DNA of 64,000 nt, taken from positions 434,001 through 498,000 of the forward strand of contig NZ_JAQNDK010000003.1 in assembly GCF_028368935.1 (NCBI RefSeq). The letters run 5' to 3'. This document shows positions 25,058 to 32,816 of this stretch, piece by piece; the first letter of the stretch is position 1; each line of letters opens with the position of its first letter. Both the position numbers and the translations under genes were made by a program. The notes under the pieces were generated by a model that was given only the letters and a program-made list of their open reading frames with translations, did no database searches and was not told the origin of the DNA. The stretch is from Sorangium aterium. GTDB taxonomy: Bacteria > Myxococcota_A > Polyangia > Polyangiales > Polyangiaceae.

Positions 25058-26755
25058 TCACCGCGGCGCCGGCGCGCGCGCCACGCGTCCGCCCACGACC
25101 ACCATGTCGATCGGCGTGTCGACGAGCGAGCGATCGGGCGAGAGATCGCGGCCCAGGACCGTCAGATCGGCCACGTAGCCGGGCGCGATCCGGCCCCGCT
25201 GGCCCTCGGCGAAGGCCGCGTACGCGGGCGCCGCGGTGAAGGCCAGGAGCGCCTCGTCGAGGTCGAGCCGCTCCTCGGGCATCCACCCGCCCGGGGGCTG
25301 GCCCGAGGGATCCTGCCGGGTCACGGCTGCATAGATGCCGAGCAGCGGTGAGGCGTCCTCCACCGGGAAATCCGAGCCGAACACGAGGCGCGCGCCCGAC
25401 GAGAGCAGCGATCTCCAGGCATACGCGCCCTTCAGGCGATCGGCGCCGAGCCGCGCGGGCGCCCACGGCATGTCGCTCGTCGCGTGCGTCGGCTGCATCG
25501 AGGCGATCACCCCGAGCGCCGCGAAGCGCGGCAGATCGTCGGGCGAGAGGATCTGCGCGTGCTCCACCCGGAACCGCAGCGCCGCTGCCCGCCCCGGGCC
25601 GAGCGCCTCGAACGCGTCGAGCACGGCGCGGTTGGCGCGGTCGCCGATCGCGTGCACCGCGAGCTGGAAGCCCGCGTCCGCGACGAGCCGCGCCGCGCGC
25701 GCGAGCGCCTCGCGATCCATCAGCAAGAGCCCGCTCGTCGAGGGCTCGTCCGCGTACGGCTCGAGCAGCGCCGCGCCGCGCGAGCCGAGCGCGCCGTCGG
25801 CGAAGAGCTTGACCCCGCGCAGCACGAACATCGCCGTGCCTGTCGGGTCCACGTCGGGCGTGCGCGCCTTCAGTCCCTCGAGCTGCCCGTCGCCTGCGAG
25901 GTAGGCGTAAACGCGGATCGGCAGCCGCCCGGCCGCGGCGAGCGCGCGGTAGACGGCCACGGTCTCGTCGTCGATGCCCATCTCGTGCACGGCCGTGAGC
26001 CCGGACGAGAGCGCCTCCTCCGCCGCGCGCAGGATGCGCCGCTCGCGCACGGCGGGCGGGTCGGCCGGGATCCTGGCCTCGATGAGGCCCATCGCGTTGT
26101 CGACGAAGACGCCCGTCGGCTCACCCGCGGCATCGCGCAGGATGCGCCCGCCCGGCGGATCCTGCGTGCCTCGACCGACCCCGGCCGCGCGCATCGCCAC
26201 GGCGTTCGCCCAGAGCGCGTGCCCGTCGACGCGGCGCAGCGCCACCGGGTGCTCCGGCGCCGCTGCGTCGAGGGGGGCGTGCGTGGGGAACGCCGCGCCC
26301 GGCCAGAGGTTCTGGTCCCAGCCGCGGCCGGTGATCCACTCGGCCCTCGGGCGCGCCTTCGCCGCCTCGGCCACGATGGCCGCCGCCGCCTCGGCGCTCT
26401 TCGCGCCGCGCACGCTCAGCGTCTCCAGCGCGACCCCGAGCCCGTAGAGATGGGCATGTCCGTCGACGAGCCCGGGCACGACCGCGCGCCCCGGCAGCTC
26501 CTCGACGCGCGTCCCCGGCCCGACGAAGGCCTTCGCGCCGGCCGCGCTGCCCACGAAGACGATCCGCTCGCCGCGCACGGCGACCGCCTCGGCGCGCGGG
26601 TTCCCGGGGTCCATCGTCCGGACGACGCCGGCCGTGATCACGAGATCGGCGGGCGCCTCGGGCGTCGACGTCGCGGCGGACAGGCCCGGCGAGGCACAGC
26701 CGGGGGCGAGGCTGCCGAAGAGGCTCAGGAGCGTCGCTCGGAGCGCGTTCGACAT
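25058..26755 (-). CDS. YtcJ-like amidohydrolase lipoprotein
   Basis: From ATG 26755 the product has 565 residues (an in-frame GTG lies nine bases upstream). The signal peptide ends GSLAPGC, a lipobox. Metal-dependent hydrolase motifs of the Amidohydro_3 family: PGLVDGHAHLYGLG (first HxH ligands) near residue 75, GRGWDQNLW, VDGHALWANAVAM, HAIGDRANRAVLDAF, FRVEHAQIL and GSDFPVEDASPL, the last providing the catalytic Asp. The mature enzyme should sit on the periplasmic or outer side of a membrane and hydrolyse an amide, carbamate or related bond; the substrate is unknown. It is transcribed in the same direction as, and just downstream of, a membrane protein gene with a ~50-base gap. Confidence 0.88.
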   Translation of the reverse strand: MSNALRATLLSLFGSLAPGCASPGLSAATSTPEAPADLVITAGVVRTMDPGNPRAEAVAVRGERIVFVGSAAGAKAFVGPGTRVEELPGRAVVPGLVDGHAHLYGLGVALETLSVRGAKSAEAAAAIVAEAAKARPRAEWITGRGWDQNLWPGAAFPTHAPLDAAAPEHPVALRRVDGHALWANAVAMRAAGVGRGTQDPPGGRILRDAAGEPTGVFVDNAMGLIEARIPADPPAVRERRILRAAEEALSSGLTAVHEMGIDDETVAVYRALAAAGRLPIRVYAYLAGDGQLEGLKARTPDVDPTGTAMFVLRGVKLFADGALGSRGAALLEPYADEPSTSGLLLMDREALARAARLVADAGFQLAVHAIGDRANRAVLDAFEALGPGRAAALRFRVEHAQILSPDDLPRFAALGVIASMQPTHATSDMPWAPARLGADRLKGAYAWRSLLSSGARLVFGSDFPVEDASPLLGIYAAVTRQDPSGQPPGGWMPEERLDLDEALLAFTAAPAYAAFAEGQRGRIAPGYVADLTVLGRDLSPDRSLVDTPIDMVVVGGRVARAPAPR

Positions 26756-26803
26756 GAGCGCCACCCTAGCACCCGCATGGGGCGCGCAACGGCGGGCAGG
26801 GGG

Positions 26804-28234
26804 CTACCAGAAGCTCAGCGTGACCGCGACGGTCAGCAGCGGCAGCGGCGCGAGCACCGCGGTGAAGAAGACGAGGACGTCGATCCGAGCAATCTGCGCG
26901 CGCCCTTGCTCGAGCAGCTCGGCCTGCTCGCCGGCGACGATCTCGGCGCCGCAGAGAGCCCCTCCGCGGTACGTGCCCCCGGACGTCGGCCCGAGGACCA
27001 CGACCGGTCCGGGCGGCAAGCCGCGGTCTGCGGCGCGCACGGGAGGCGAGCCGTCCGCGAAGTCGAGCCAGCCGTTTTCCTCGAGCACCGCGACCCTCGC
27101 CCCCGCGATCCGCGCGAGGGCGCGGCGGGCGCGCCAGCGATGGCGGAGCAGCGCCGCGGAGAGCAGTACTCCGCAGGCCGCGACGGCGATCGCGCGCCGG
27201 TGGGCGCCGAGCACGTCCGCGACGAGGCGCATGGACGCGGGCATCGGGAAGAACCGCGGCGCCGTGAGGACGACCGGACCTGCTTCGCCGCCGCGATGGG
27301 CATCGTAGATCACTCCGTCGAGCACGAGCAGCTCGCCCAGCTGGCGGTCTTTGGCGAACAGAGACGCCTTGCGAACGAGCGGCGACGCCTGGCGGATGAT
27401 GAAAGAATCGCGGGGATCGATCCAGCCCGGCTGCTGCCGGCACGCCTCGGGGTCGACCATCGCGTACGTGCCGCGCTGAGACAGCCACGTCACGAGCTGA
27501 GCGTCGAAAGGCCTCCCGGCCTCCTCCACGTCGATAAAACACCTCTCGGACAGGCTCGGGCACAACCGGCGCACGCCCAGCCGGCCGATGGTCACGTCGT
27601 GGATGCGCGTCACGAGGGGCGGTCCGGACGGGTCCGACGGGCCCTCGGCGATCATCGAGGGCTCCCCCACGACGGGCGGGACGACTCCGATGCTCGGAAG
27701 GGACGTGATGTGATGCTCCGGATCGGGCTCTCGTATGGCGCGAGCGAGCGATACGGCAATGAGGCCCGTGGCCAGCACGAGGACGGCGACGCTCGCCGCG
27801 TGGAGAGCGCGCGGCGGCACGCGAACCATGGTGGTCGTCATGGCAGCGAAGAACACGGCCCCGAGGGCGCCGACGAGGGCGGACAGGAGCCCGAACACGC
27901 GCCCGATCATCGGCAACCACTCTCGCCATGCGTACCAGGAAGGGGGGATGTCGGGGCACGTCATCCCATCCCGGGTCATGCGGAAGAAAAGGTACGCGAG
28001 CGGAAAAACGAAGAGGGGAAGAGAGACGCGCAGCGCAGGGCTGCGGGCCGCGGCGGCGATGCAGAGGAGCGCGACGACCAAGCACACCTCCATCACGAAC
28101 CAGGGGACGGCCACTTCCTTGCCCGCGAAGACGGCGAGCACGACGCAGGGGCCAGCCAGGACACCGACGCACGCGGCGTGAATCCTCGGAGGGTCCGAGG
28201 AGAAAGAGGGGGGATGATCGCCCGGTGCCAGCAT
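26804..28234 (-). CDS. Multi-spanning membrane protein of unknown function
   Basis: AAGGAG six bases before ATG 28234 sets the start; product 476 residues. Residues 20-210 hold about five transmembrane segments (for example FVMEVCLVVALLCIAAAA). A soluble segment of about 170 residues follows (~195-330), containing LCPSLSERCFIDVEEAG with two cysteines. A further transmembrane segment, AIAVAACGVLLSAALL, precedes a small domain with VVVLGPTSGGTYRGGALCG, and a last membrane segment, VLVFFTAVLAPLPLLTVAV. The C-terminal part recalls the modulating domain of GIDE-like proteins, but I cannot confirm this. Confidence 0.75.
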   Translation of the reverse strand: MLAPGDHPPSFSSDPPRIHAACVGVLAGPCVVLAVFAGKEVAVPWFVMEVCLVVALLCIAAAARSPALRVSLPLFVFPLAYLFFRMTRDGMTCPDIPPSWYAWREWLPMIGRVFGLLSALVGALGAVFFAAMTTTMVRVPPRALHAASVAVLVLATGLIAVSLARAIREPDPEHHITSLPSIGVVPPVVGEPSMIAEGPSDPSGPPLVTRIHDVTIGRLGVRRLCPSLSERCFIDVEEAGRPFDAQLVTWLSQRGTYAMVDPEACRQQPGWIDPRDSFIIRQASPLVRKASLFAKDRQLGELLVLDGVIYDAHRGGEAGPVVLTAPRFFPMPASMRLVADVLGAHRRAIAVAACGVLLSAALLRHRWRARRALARIAGARVAVLEENGWLDFADGSPPVRAADRGLPPGPVVVLGPTSGGTYRGGALCGAEIVAGEQAELLEQGRAQIARIDVLVFFTAVLAPLPLLTVAVTLSFW

Positions 28235-28811
28235 CAACGCTCCTTGAGCTTCACCAAGGCGCCCCGCCCACGGCAGGACCACCTGGGCGCCGAGGAGCGC
28301 GCTGCACGCTGCGCGCCTCGGAAAACCGCGCCTCGGCCTGCATGTCCGACGATCCCATGGGGCGCCGATCGCCGTCAAGGAGGCCGCCGGATCGCGACGG
28401 AGGGGCGCCGAGCGTTCGAACGCGGGGTTTCAAGGGGAGCACCGGCCGCCGCGGCGGAGCTGGCGATCGAGCCTGAGCGTGCCGCGGCCTCCCGGACCAG
28501 AGAGCACCAGGGAAGACATCTGGTGGAGGCTCGCGCCGTCGGCGTGGGGGCTCTGACCTCCACCGCGCCGCGCGGGCGCCCTCCAGCGCCGCGCGGCGGA
28601 GCCCGAAAACCCCGAGAAAGAACGTCTTCTCCACGGCTCCTGGGCGCACCGGCGGCGGCCCGAAGCGCCCCGACAACCTGGCCTGCCGGTTGCTCTATCG
28701 GGATGCGACGCCGCGAGACAGCGACGAAGGCCTCGCAGGCGACTCGGTATCGCCAGAGGCCGCCGAGACGCGATCTCGTGAGCGTGAACCCCGACCCAAG
28801 GATACACCACC
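28235..28811. other. Non-coding stretch upstream of two divergent genes
   Basis: This 577-base interval separates the membrane protein from the frameshifted lipoprotein gene. Open frames on both strands are Arg/Pro-rich and show no codon bias or family motif. I see no repeat, terminator or recognisable operator in it. Confidence 0.4.
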
Positions 28812-29262
28812 ATGAAGCTCAAGAACCTGCTCCTCTGCTCGCTCATCTCGTCCTTCTCGCTCGTCGGCTGCGTCGCCGAGCCGCTCGACGGCGACAGCGC
28901 CGATGAGGGCGCGAGCGACGCTACCGAGGTCGTGGGGGAGGGCGCCGAGGCGATCATCGGCCCCGGGGGGGGATGACGGCGGCGGCCCGGTCACGAAGAC
29001 GGTGAACCTCTCGTGCTCGATCACCTTTCCGAGCATCTTCAACCCGAACGCCGCGATCAAGAACACCTCGCTCTTCGCCGTTCCGGACTCGGCGAAGATC
29101 ACCTTCACGGCCACGCACTACTACGGCGATCCTGGGCCCTACACCCGCTCGGTCACCGGGCCGCTCGCCAAGGGGCAGACCAAGCTCGTCCCGCTCTCGC
29201 ACCCCGGCGCGCTCGATGCCTACGGCTGCACCGCCAAGGCCACCTGGACCATCCTCGACTGA
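28812..29262 (+). pseudogene. Lipoprotein gene broken at a poly-G tract (possibly phase-variable)
   Basis: The ATG at 28812 starts a clear lipoprotein signal, MKLKNLLLCSLISSFSLVGC, followed by an acidic linker (EPLDGDSADEGASDAT). At an eight-G run (28965-28972) the frame meets TGA at 28974. The rest of the protein is intact in the +1 frame: DDGGGPVTKTVNLSCSITF through HYYGDPGPYTRSVTG to YGCTAKATWTILD, stop at 29260-29262. Removing one G joins the two into a 149-residue secreted protein with a two-cysteine beta-rich domain. Either slipped-strand phase variation, a fixed frameshift or a sequencing error explains this; the codon use of both halves argues that the gene was recently or is still functional. 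Confidence 0.65.
28965..28972 (+). repeat. Eight-G homopolymer inside lipoprotein gene
   Basis: The run of eight G residues follows four C residues, in the linker between the lipobox and the mature domain. Seven G residues would restore the full frame. Such tracts are slippage-prone and also error-prone in sequencing. Confidence 0.8.
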
Positions 29263-29296
29263 ACCGACCCTGCTGGTTCCTCTTCGGGGTAATTCA

Positions 29297-29369
29297 CAGG
29301 GAGCCGGGGAGACGGGGAGTGAAATCCCACCAATCTCCCTGCCTCCCCGACTCCCTGTTTGATTTTTTT
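29297..29369 (+). terminator. Long-stem intrinsic terminator
   Basis: Two 23-base arms (29297-29319 and 29335-29357) are near-perfect inverted repeats, built from GGGAG-like units (CAGGGAGCCGGGGAG against CTCCCCGACTCCCTG) with a 15-base loop, followed by TTTGATTTTTTT. It lies 35 bases past the lipoprotein stop and should end that transcript. The arms are unusually long for a terminator. Confidence 0.75.
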
Positions 29370-29459
29370 CTGCTCAAAATGTCAACAAAATGAGGGGAAT
29401 TGTCAGGTTCGGAGCGAGGTATGGACGACCGGGCACGGCGCACCGCGCGATGTCGTCTC

Positions 29460-30698
29460 TCATTCTCCTGCTTCGGTACTGCATGTAATGTTGATCCACC
29501 CTCGACGGCCTTCGATCGCGCCGCCAATGAACCGGAGCGGCCATGGGTGATCCGAACGCTCGCAGCTCCACTGCGATACGAGCTCCGGCACCTCGGTCGC
29601 GCAGAAGCCGCTCGGGCATCCCGGACAATCGAGCGAATGCCGGCAGCTCTCCAGGTCGGCGCCGGCGAGCTGCACGACCTCGCAGCGGCGCAGCTCCGCG
29701 CCGCCGCGCTCGACGAACGTGGGCTGCCCGCCTGGATCGCGCTGGCCTCGCGCGGCATCGCAGCGCTCGAGATCGGCCTGATCGATCATGACGTTGCAAG
29801 CGACCACACCTCCGGCGTCCACGGCGAGCGGGTGGGCCTGGCAGATGAAGCCGCAATCGGCCCACCCCGGGTGAAGGAGCATGTCCCACGTGTCCTGATC
29901 GTCGCAGCGCGAGGTGATCGGCTCCGCGCGCACGAGCTCGCTCCACGCCTCCAGTCGCGTGCTGCCTCGGTCGACGGTGCGACAGGTCCAATCGGGCGTG
30001 GTGAAAGGCCCGACCACCTCCGTGTCCAGGGTCATCGACAGCGCCGTCTGGCTGGGTACCTCGTCGGCGATGAGCCCGGGCCCCTCGTCGTCCCGCGTGC
30101 TCGCGACGAGCAGCCTCGCGAGCCTGTCCTGGGGCAGTGACCTGACGAGGGCCACCTCCGCCTCGCCCACGGGTGCGAGCGCGCCCGTGACGAGCTCCAG
30201 CGCGCGCCTGGCCGTCCGTAGCGGGCGGTACTCCTCCCCGGGCTCGGCCAGGCGTTGCCCCAGCGCCTCTGTCACGCCTGCCATCACCGCCTCGACCTCC
30301 TCCTCGTGCGAGGTCTGCGTGATCCACGCGAGCGCGGGGATTTCCCGCGAGGTGAGGAGCGCTGCAGCGTCGGGCGCGCTCGGCCGCGCGACGACCACCC
30401 GGATATCGCCGGGGTGCCACTGGGCCGGATCCGCGCTGCCACATGTTCCCCACCGCGATTCGATCACGGCAAGGAGGCTCGCGCGCATGCTCTGGGCGAC
30501 GCGCTCGCGGAGCTGCGCGGCTTCGGCCGTGTCAGCGTCATCGACGACCAGGACGATGACCTGCGGGCGCTCCTCAGTGAGCTTTCCGCCCTCGACCAGC
30601 TGCGAGGTTGTCCGGGGGAGCACCGCCACGGGATCCGTGCCGCACGCCACGGCGGCGAGCGTCAACCATGGGAGATGGAGAGACCTCAATTGCCACAT
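29460..30698 (-). CDS. Cys-rich lipoprotein of unknown function
   Basis: ATG 30698 gives 412 residues with an N-terminal signal ending LTLAAVAC (lipobox). The first half includes a beta/alpha region with IVLVVDDADTAEAAQLRERV and VVVARPSAPDAAALLTS, reminiscent of a von Willebrand A-like Rossmann fold (VLVVDDADT resembling a MIDAS start, but without DxSxS). The second half has about a dozen cysteines, in pairs such as CDDQDTW, ADCGFICQAH, LDCPGCPSGFC and WSCERS, implying several disulfides. It is probably a surface-exposed adhesin-like or protein-interacting lipoprotein of the myxobacterial vWA-like sort. I cannot name a family. Confidence 0.7.
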   Translation of the reverse strand: MWQLRSLHLPWLTLAAVACGTDPVAVLPRTTSQLVEGGKLTEERPQVIVLVVDDADTAEAAQLRERVAQSMRASLLAVIESRWGTCGSADPAQWHPGDIRVVVARPSAPDAAALLTSREIPALAWITQTSHEEEVEAVMAGVTEALGQRLAEPGEEYRPLRTARRALELVTGALAPVGEAEVALVRSLPQDRLARLLVASTRDDEGPGLIADEVPSQTALSMTLDTEVVGPFTTPDWTCRTVDRGSTRLEAWSELVRAEPITSRCDDQDTWDMLLHPGWADCGFICQAHPLAVDAGGVVACNVMIDQADLERCDAARGQRDPGGQPTFVERGGAELRRCEVVQLAGADLESCRHSLDCPGCPSGFCATEVPELVSQWSCERSDHPWPLRFIGGAIEGRRGWINITCSTEAGE

Positions 30699-30917
30699 CA
30701 CGGGCGGTGCTGGCAACACGCATACCAGTGAGCGTGCTGCTCTCCAGGCCGAGAAGAGCGCTATTCCTGCGGTGTCCGAAGTGGGCTGAGCGCGCTCCAT
30801 GCCAACACGGCGGCGCGCGGCGCCAACCCAGTTGCTCAGCCCGAGCGAACCGCTCTCTCCCGGAATGGTGACGCCGGATCCGCGACTGACCCGCGGAGCC
30901 CTCGGGGATGAGGCCCG

Positions 30918-31994
30918 CTACTTGTTCGTCTGGTGCTGGCGGGCGCGATCCGCGACCGTTTGCCCGCCGGGGACGCCGCGCACGTCGCGGTTCTGCCACT
31001 GCAGCATCCAGCCGGGGTATTCGGGCGGCAGCGCGCTCGCCTCGTCGAGCTGCTTGACATGCTCGGGAGAGAGCGTGACCTCCGCGGCGGCGAGGTTGTC
31101 GGCGAGCTGCTCCCGCGTCTTTGCGCCGATGATGACGCTGGTGACGAAGGGGCGAGTCAACTGCCACGCGAGCGCGACGCGCGCGACCGACAGGCCCGTG
31201 GCGCCCGCGACCTCGCGCAGCGCGCCGAGCACGCGCGGCAGGCGGGCGCGGTCGACGGGCGGGAAGTCGAAGCTCGTGCGCCGCGCGCCGTCAGGGCCGC
31301 CCGGCTTCTCCGGATCGAACTTGCCCGACAGCATGCCGCCCGCGAGCGGGCTCCAGGGGAGGATCGCGATGCCCTCCGACTGCGCCAGGGGCACGATCTC
31401 GCGCTCGATGTCGCGCCCCGCGAGCGAGTAGTAGACCTGGGCGCTCTCGAACCGCGCGAGGCCGTTCGCCTGCGCGAAGCCGATCGCCTTCATGGCCAGC
31501 CACGCGGGCAGGTTGCTGAAGCCGACGTAACGGGCCTTGCCCGAGCGCACCACGTCGTCGAGGGCGCGCACCGTCTCCTCGATGGGCGTCACGGGATCGA
31601 CGCCGTGGATCTGGTAGAGGTCGACGTGATCGAGCCCGAGCCTCTGGAGGCTCGCGTCGATGCTCGCGAGGATGTGCGCCCGCGATAGGCCGATCTGGTT
31701 CACGCCCGGGCCCACGCGTCCGCGCACCTTGGTGGCCACGACGACCTGCTCGCGCGGGCGTCCCAGCGCCTTGAGCGCCCCGCCGACGAGCCGCTCCGAC
31801 TCGCCTTCGGCGTAGACGTCCGCCGTGTCGATGAAGTTGACGCCGCTGTCGAGCGACGTGCCCACGACCGCCTCGACCTCGCTGGTGCCGAGCGCGCCGA
31901 TCACCTGCCAGAAGCCCTTCCCGCCGAACGTCATGGTGCCGAGGCAGAGCTCGGACACGTAGAGGCCTGTCTTCCCAAGGAGCTTGTATCGCAT
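30918..31994 (-). CDS. Aldo/keto reductase
   Basis: A 358-residue (beta/alpha)8 NADPH-dependent oxidoreductase. The catalytic tetrad is visible: Asp and Tyr in FIDTADVYAEGESE, Lys in VVATKVRGRVG, and His in DLYQIHGVD. The cofactor-binding C-terminal part is ALAWQLTRPFVTSVIIGAKT. The family reduces aldehydes and ketones, often xenobiotic. It diverges from a MerR regulator; its own promoter has the 19-base spacer and central palindrome typical of MerR control, so it is very likely the regulator's main target. Confidence 0.93.
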   Translation of the reverse strand: MRYKLLGKTGLYVSELCLGTMTFGGKGFWQVIGALGTSEVEAVVGTSLDSGVNFIDTADVYAEGESERLVGGALKALGRPREQVVVATKVRGRVGPGVNQIGLSRAHILASIDASLQRLGLDHVDLYQIHGVDPVTPIEETVRALDDVVRSGKARYVGFSNLPAWLAMKAIGFAQANGLARFESAQVYYSLAGRDIEREIVPLAQSEGIAILPWSPLAGGMLSGKFDPEKPGGPDGARRTSFDFPPVDRARLPRVLGALREVAGATGLSVARVALAWQLTRPFVTSVIIGAKTREQLADNLAAAEVTLSPEHVKQLDEASALPPEYPGWMLQWQNRDVRGVPGGQTVADRARQHQTNK

Positions 31995-32021
31995 CGTGCC
32001 TTCTCCCTTGTGTGTCCCGGA

Positions 32022-32052
32022 GGGGTAAGTCTTCGAGCGCGCTCGAAGTCAA
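32022..32052 (-). promoter_or_regulatory. MerR-type promoter of the aldo/keto reductase
   Basis: Read on the minus strand: -35 TTGACT (32052-32047), a 19-base spacer (32046-32028) centred on TCGAGCGCGCTCGA, and -10 TACCCC (32027-32022). The overlong 19-base spacer containing a dyad is the hallmark of MerR-activated promoters, where the regulator untwists the DNA to realign the two boxes. Confidence 0.75.
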
Positions 32053-32090
32053 GGAGCGGACGGCGAAACAAAACGGGGCCGGGTGCGCCC

Positions 32091-32121
32091 TTGACTTCGA
32101 GCGCGCTCGAGCTTTTACCGT
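32091..32121 (+). promoter_or_regulatory. MerR-type promoter of the regulator gene
   Basis: -35 TTGACT (32091-32096), 19-base spacer (32097-32115) with the same TCGAGCGCGCTCGA palindrome, and -10 TACCGT (32116-32121). It faces right, toward the MerR gene 52 bases downstream, and duplicates the operator at the divergent reductase promoter. Both promoters should respond to the same signal. Confidence 0.75.
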
Positions 32122-32173
32122 GACGGGTGCCGAAACGCCGCCGGCCCTCCCCCGCGCGGCAAGGAGAGGTCCA

Positions 32174-32701
32174 GTGCAGCCCCGCCGAGCAGCTGATCGC
32201 CCTCCGCTCTCCGCCATCGACGTCCGCCCCCCTCCCGCGGAGCGCGCCGAGGCGCCCTCGGGAGCGGCTGACAGGCTGACCATCGCCGAGGTCGCTGCCG
32301 CCACGAGCACGAGCACGCACACGCTGCGCTACTACGAGCGGATCGGCCTCATCCAGCCGATCGCGCGGGCGCGCAGCGGCCACCGCCGCTACGGTCCCGA
32401 CGACGTGCGCTGGGTCGTCTTCCTCCGCCGGCTGCACGAGACGGGCATGCCCATCCAGCGGATGCTCGCCTACGCGACGCTCGCGCGCCGGGGCGACGCG
32501 ACCATCTCGGAGCGTCGCGCCCTGCTCGAAGCGCACCGCGACGAGGTGGCCAGGAAGCTCGCCGAGCAGCAGGCCCACCTCGCCGGCATCGAGAAGAAGG
32601 TGCGAATGTACGAGGAGCTGGAGCGTCAGCTCGCCGAGAAGAGCGGCCGTGACGCGCCCGCGCCCGGCCGTCAGCCGGCGGCCTTCGTGCCGAGCGCCTG
32701 A
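32174..32701 (+). CDS. MerR family transcriptional regulator
   Basis: AAGGAGAGG before GTG 32174 sets the start, giving 175 residues. After a Pro/Ala-rich leader of ~35 residues, the winged helix-turn-helix reads TIAEVAAATSTSTHTLRYYERIG, with RSGHRRYGPDDVRWVVFLRRL forming wing and third helix. A long coiled-coil dimerisation helix follows (HRDEVARKLAEQQAHLAGIEKK). The C-terminus lacks the cysteines used by metal sensors, so an organic or redox signal is likely. Two flanking 19-base-spacer promoters show that it controls the aldo/keto reductase and itself. The extra N-terminal leader is unusual for this family. Confidence 0.92.
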   Translation: MQPRRAADRPPLSAIDVRPPPAERAEAPSGAADRLTIAEVAAATSTSTHTLRYYERIGLIQPIARARSGHRRYGPDDVRWVVFLRRLHETGMPIQRMLAYATLARRGDATISERRALLEAHRDEVARKLAEQQAHLAGIEKKVRMYEELERQLAEKSGRDAPAPGRQPAAFVPSA

Positions 32702-32816
32702 TCGCCGATCGTGCCAGTCCTTGTGCGCGCGTGCGATCCCCGGGGAGGGTGTGGGTGTATTGTTCCTCGGCGTTGAGGCTGACCAAACCCTCGACGGCCA
32801 CTGATATGCTGCGGCC

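Noticed and set aside
25484-28906. 1140-codon plus-strand ORF
   Set aside because: Long antisense frame through the amidohydrolase and membrane protein genes, kept open by GC content. Its product is Arg-rich and low in complexity.
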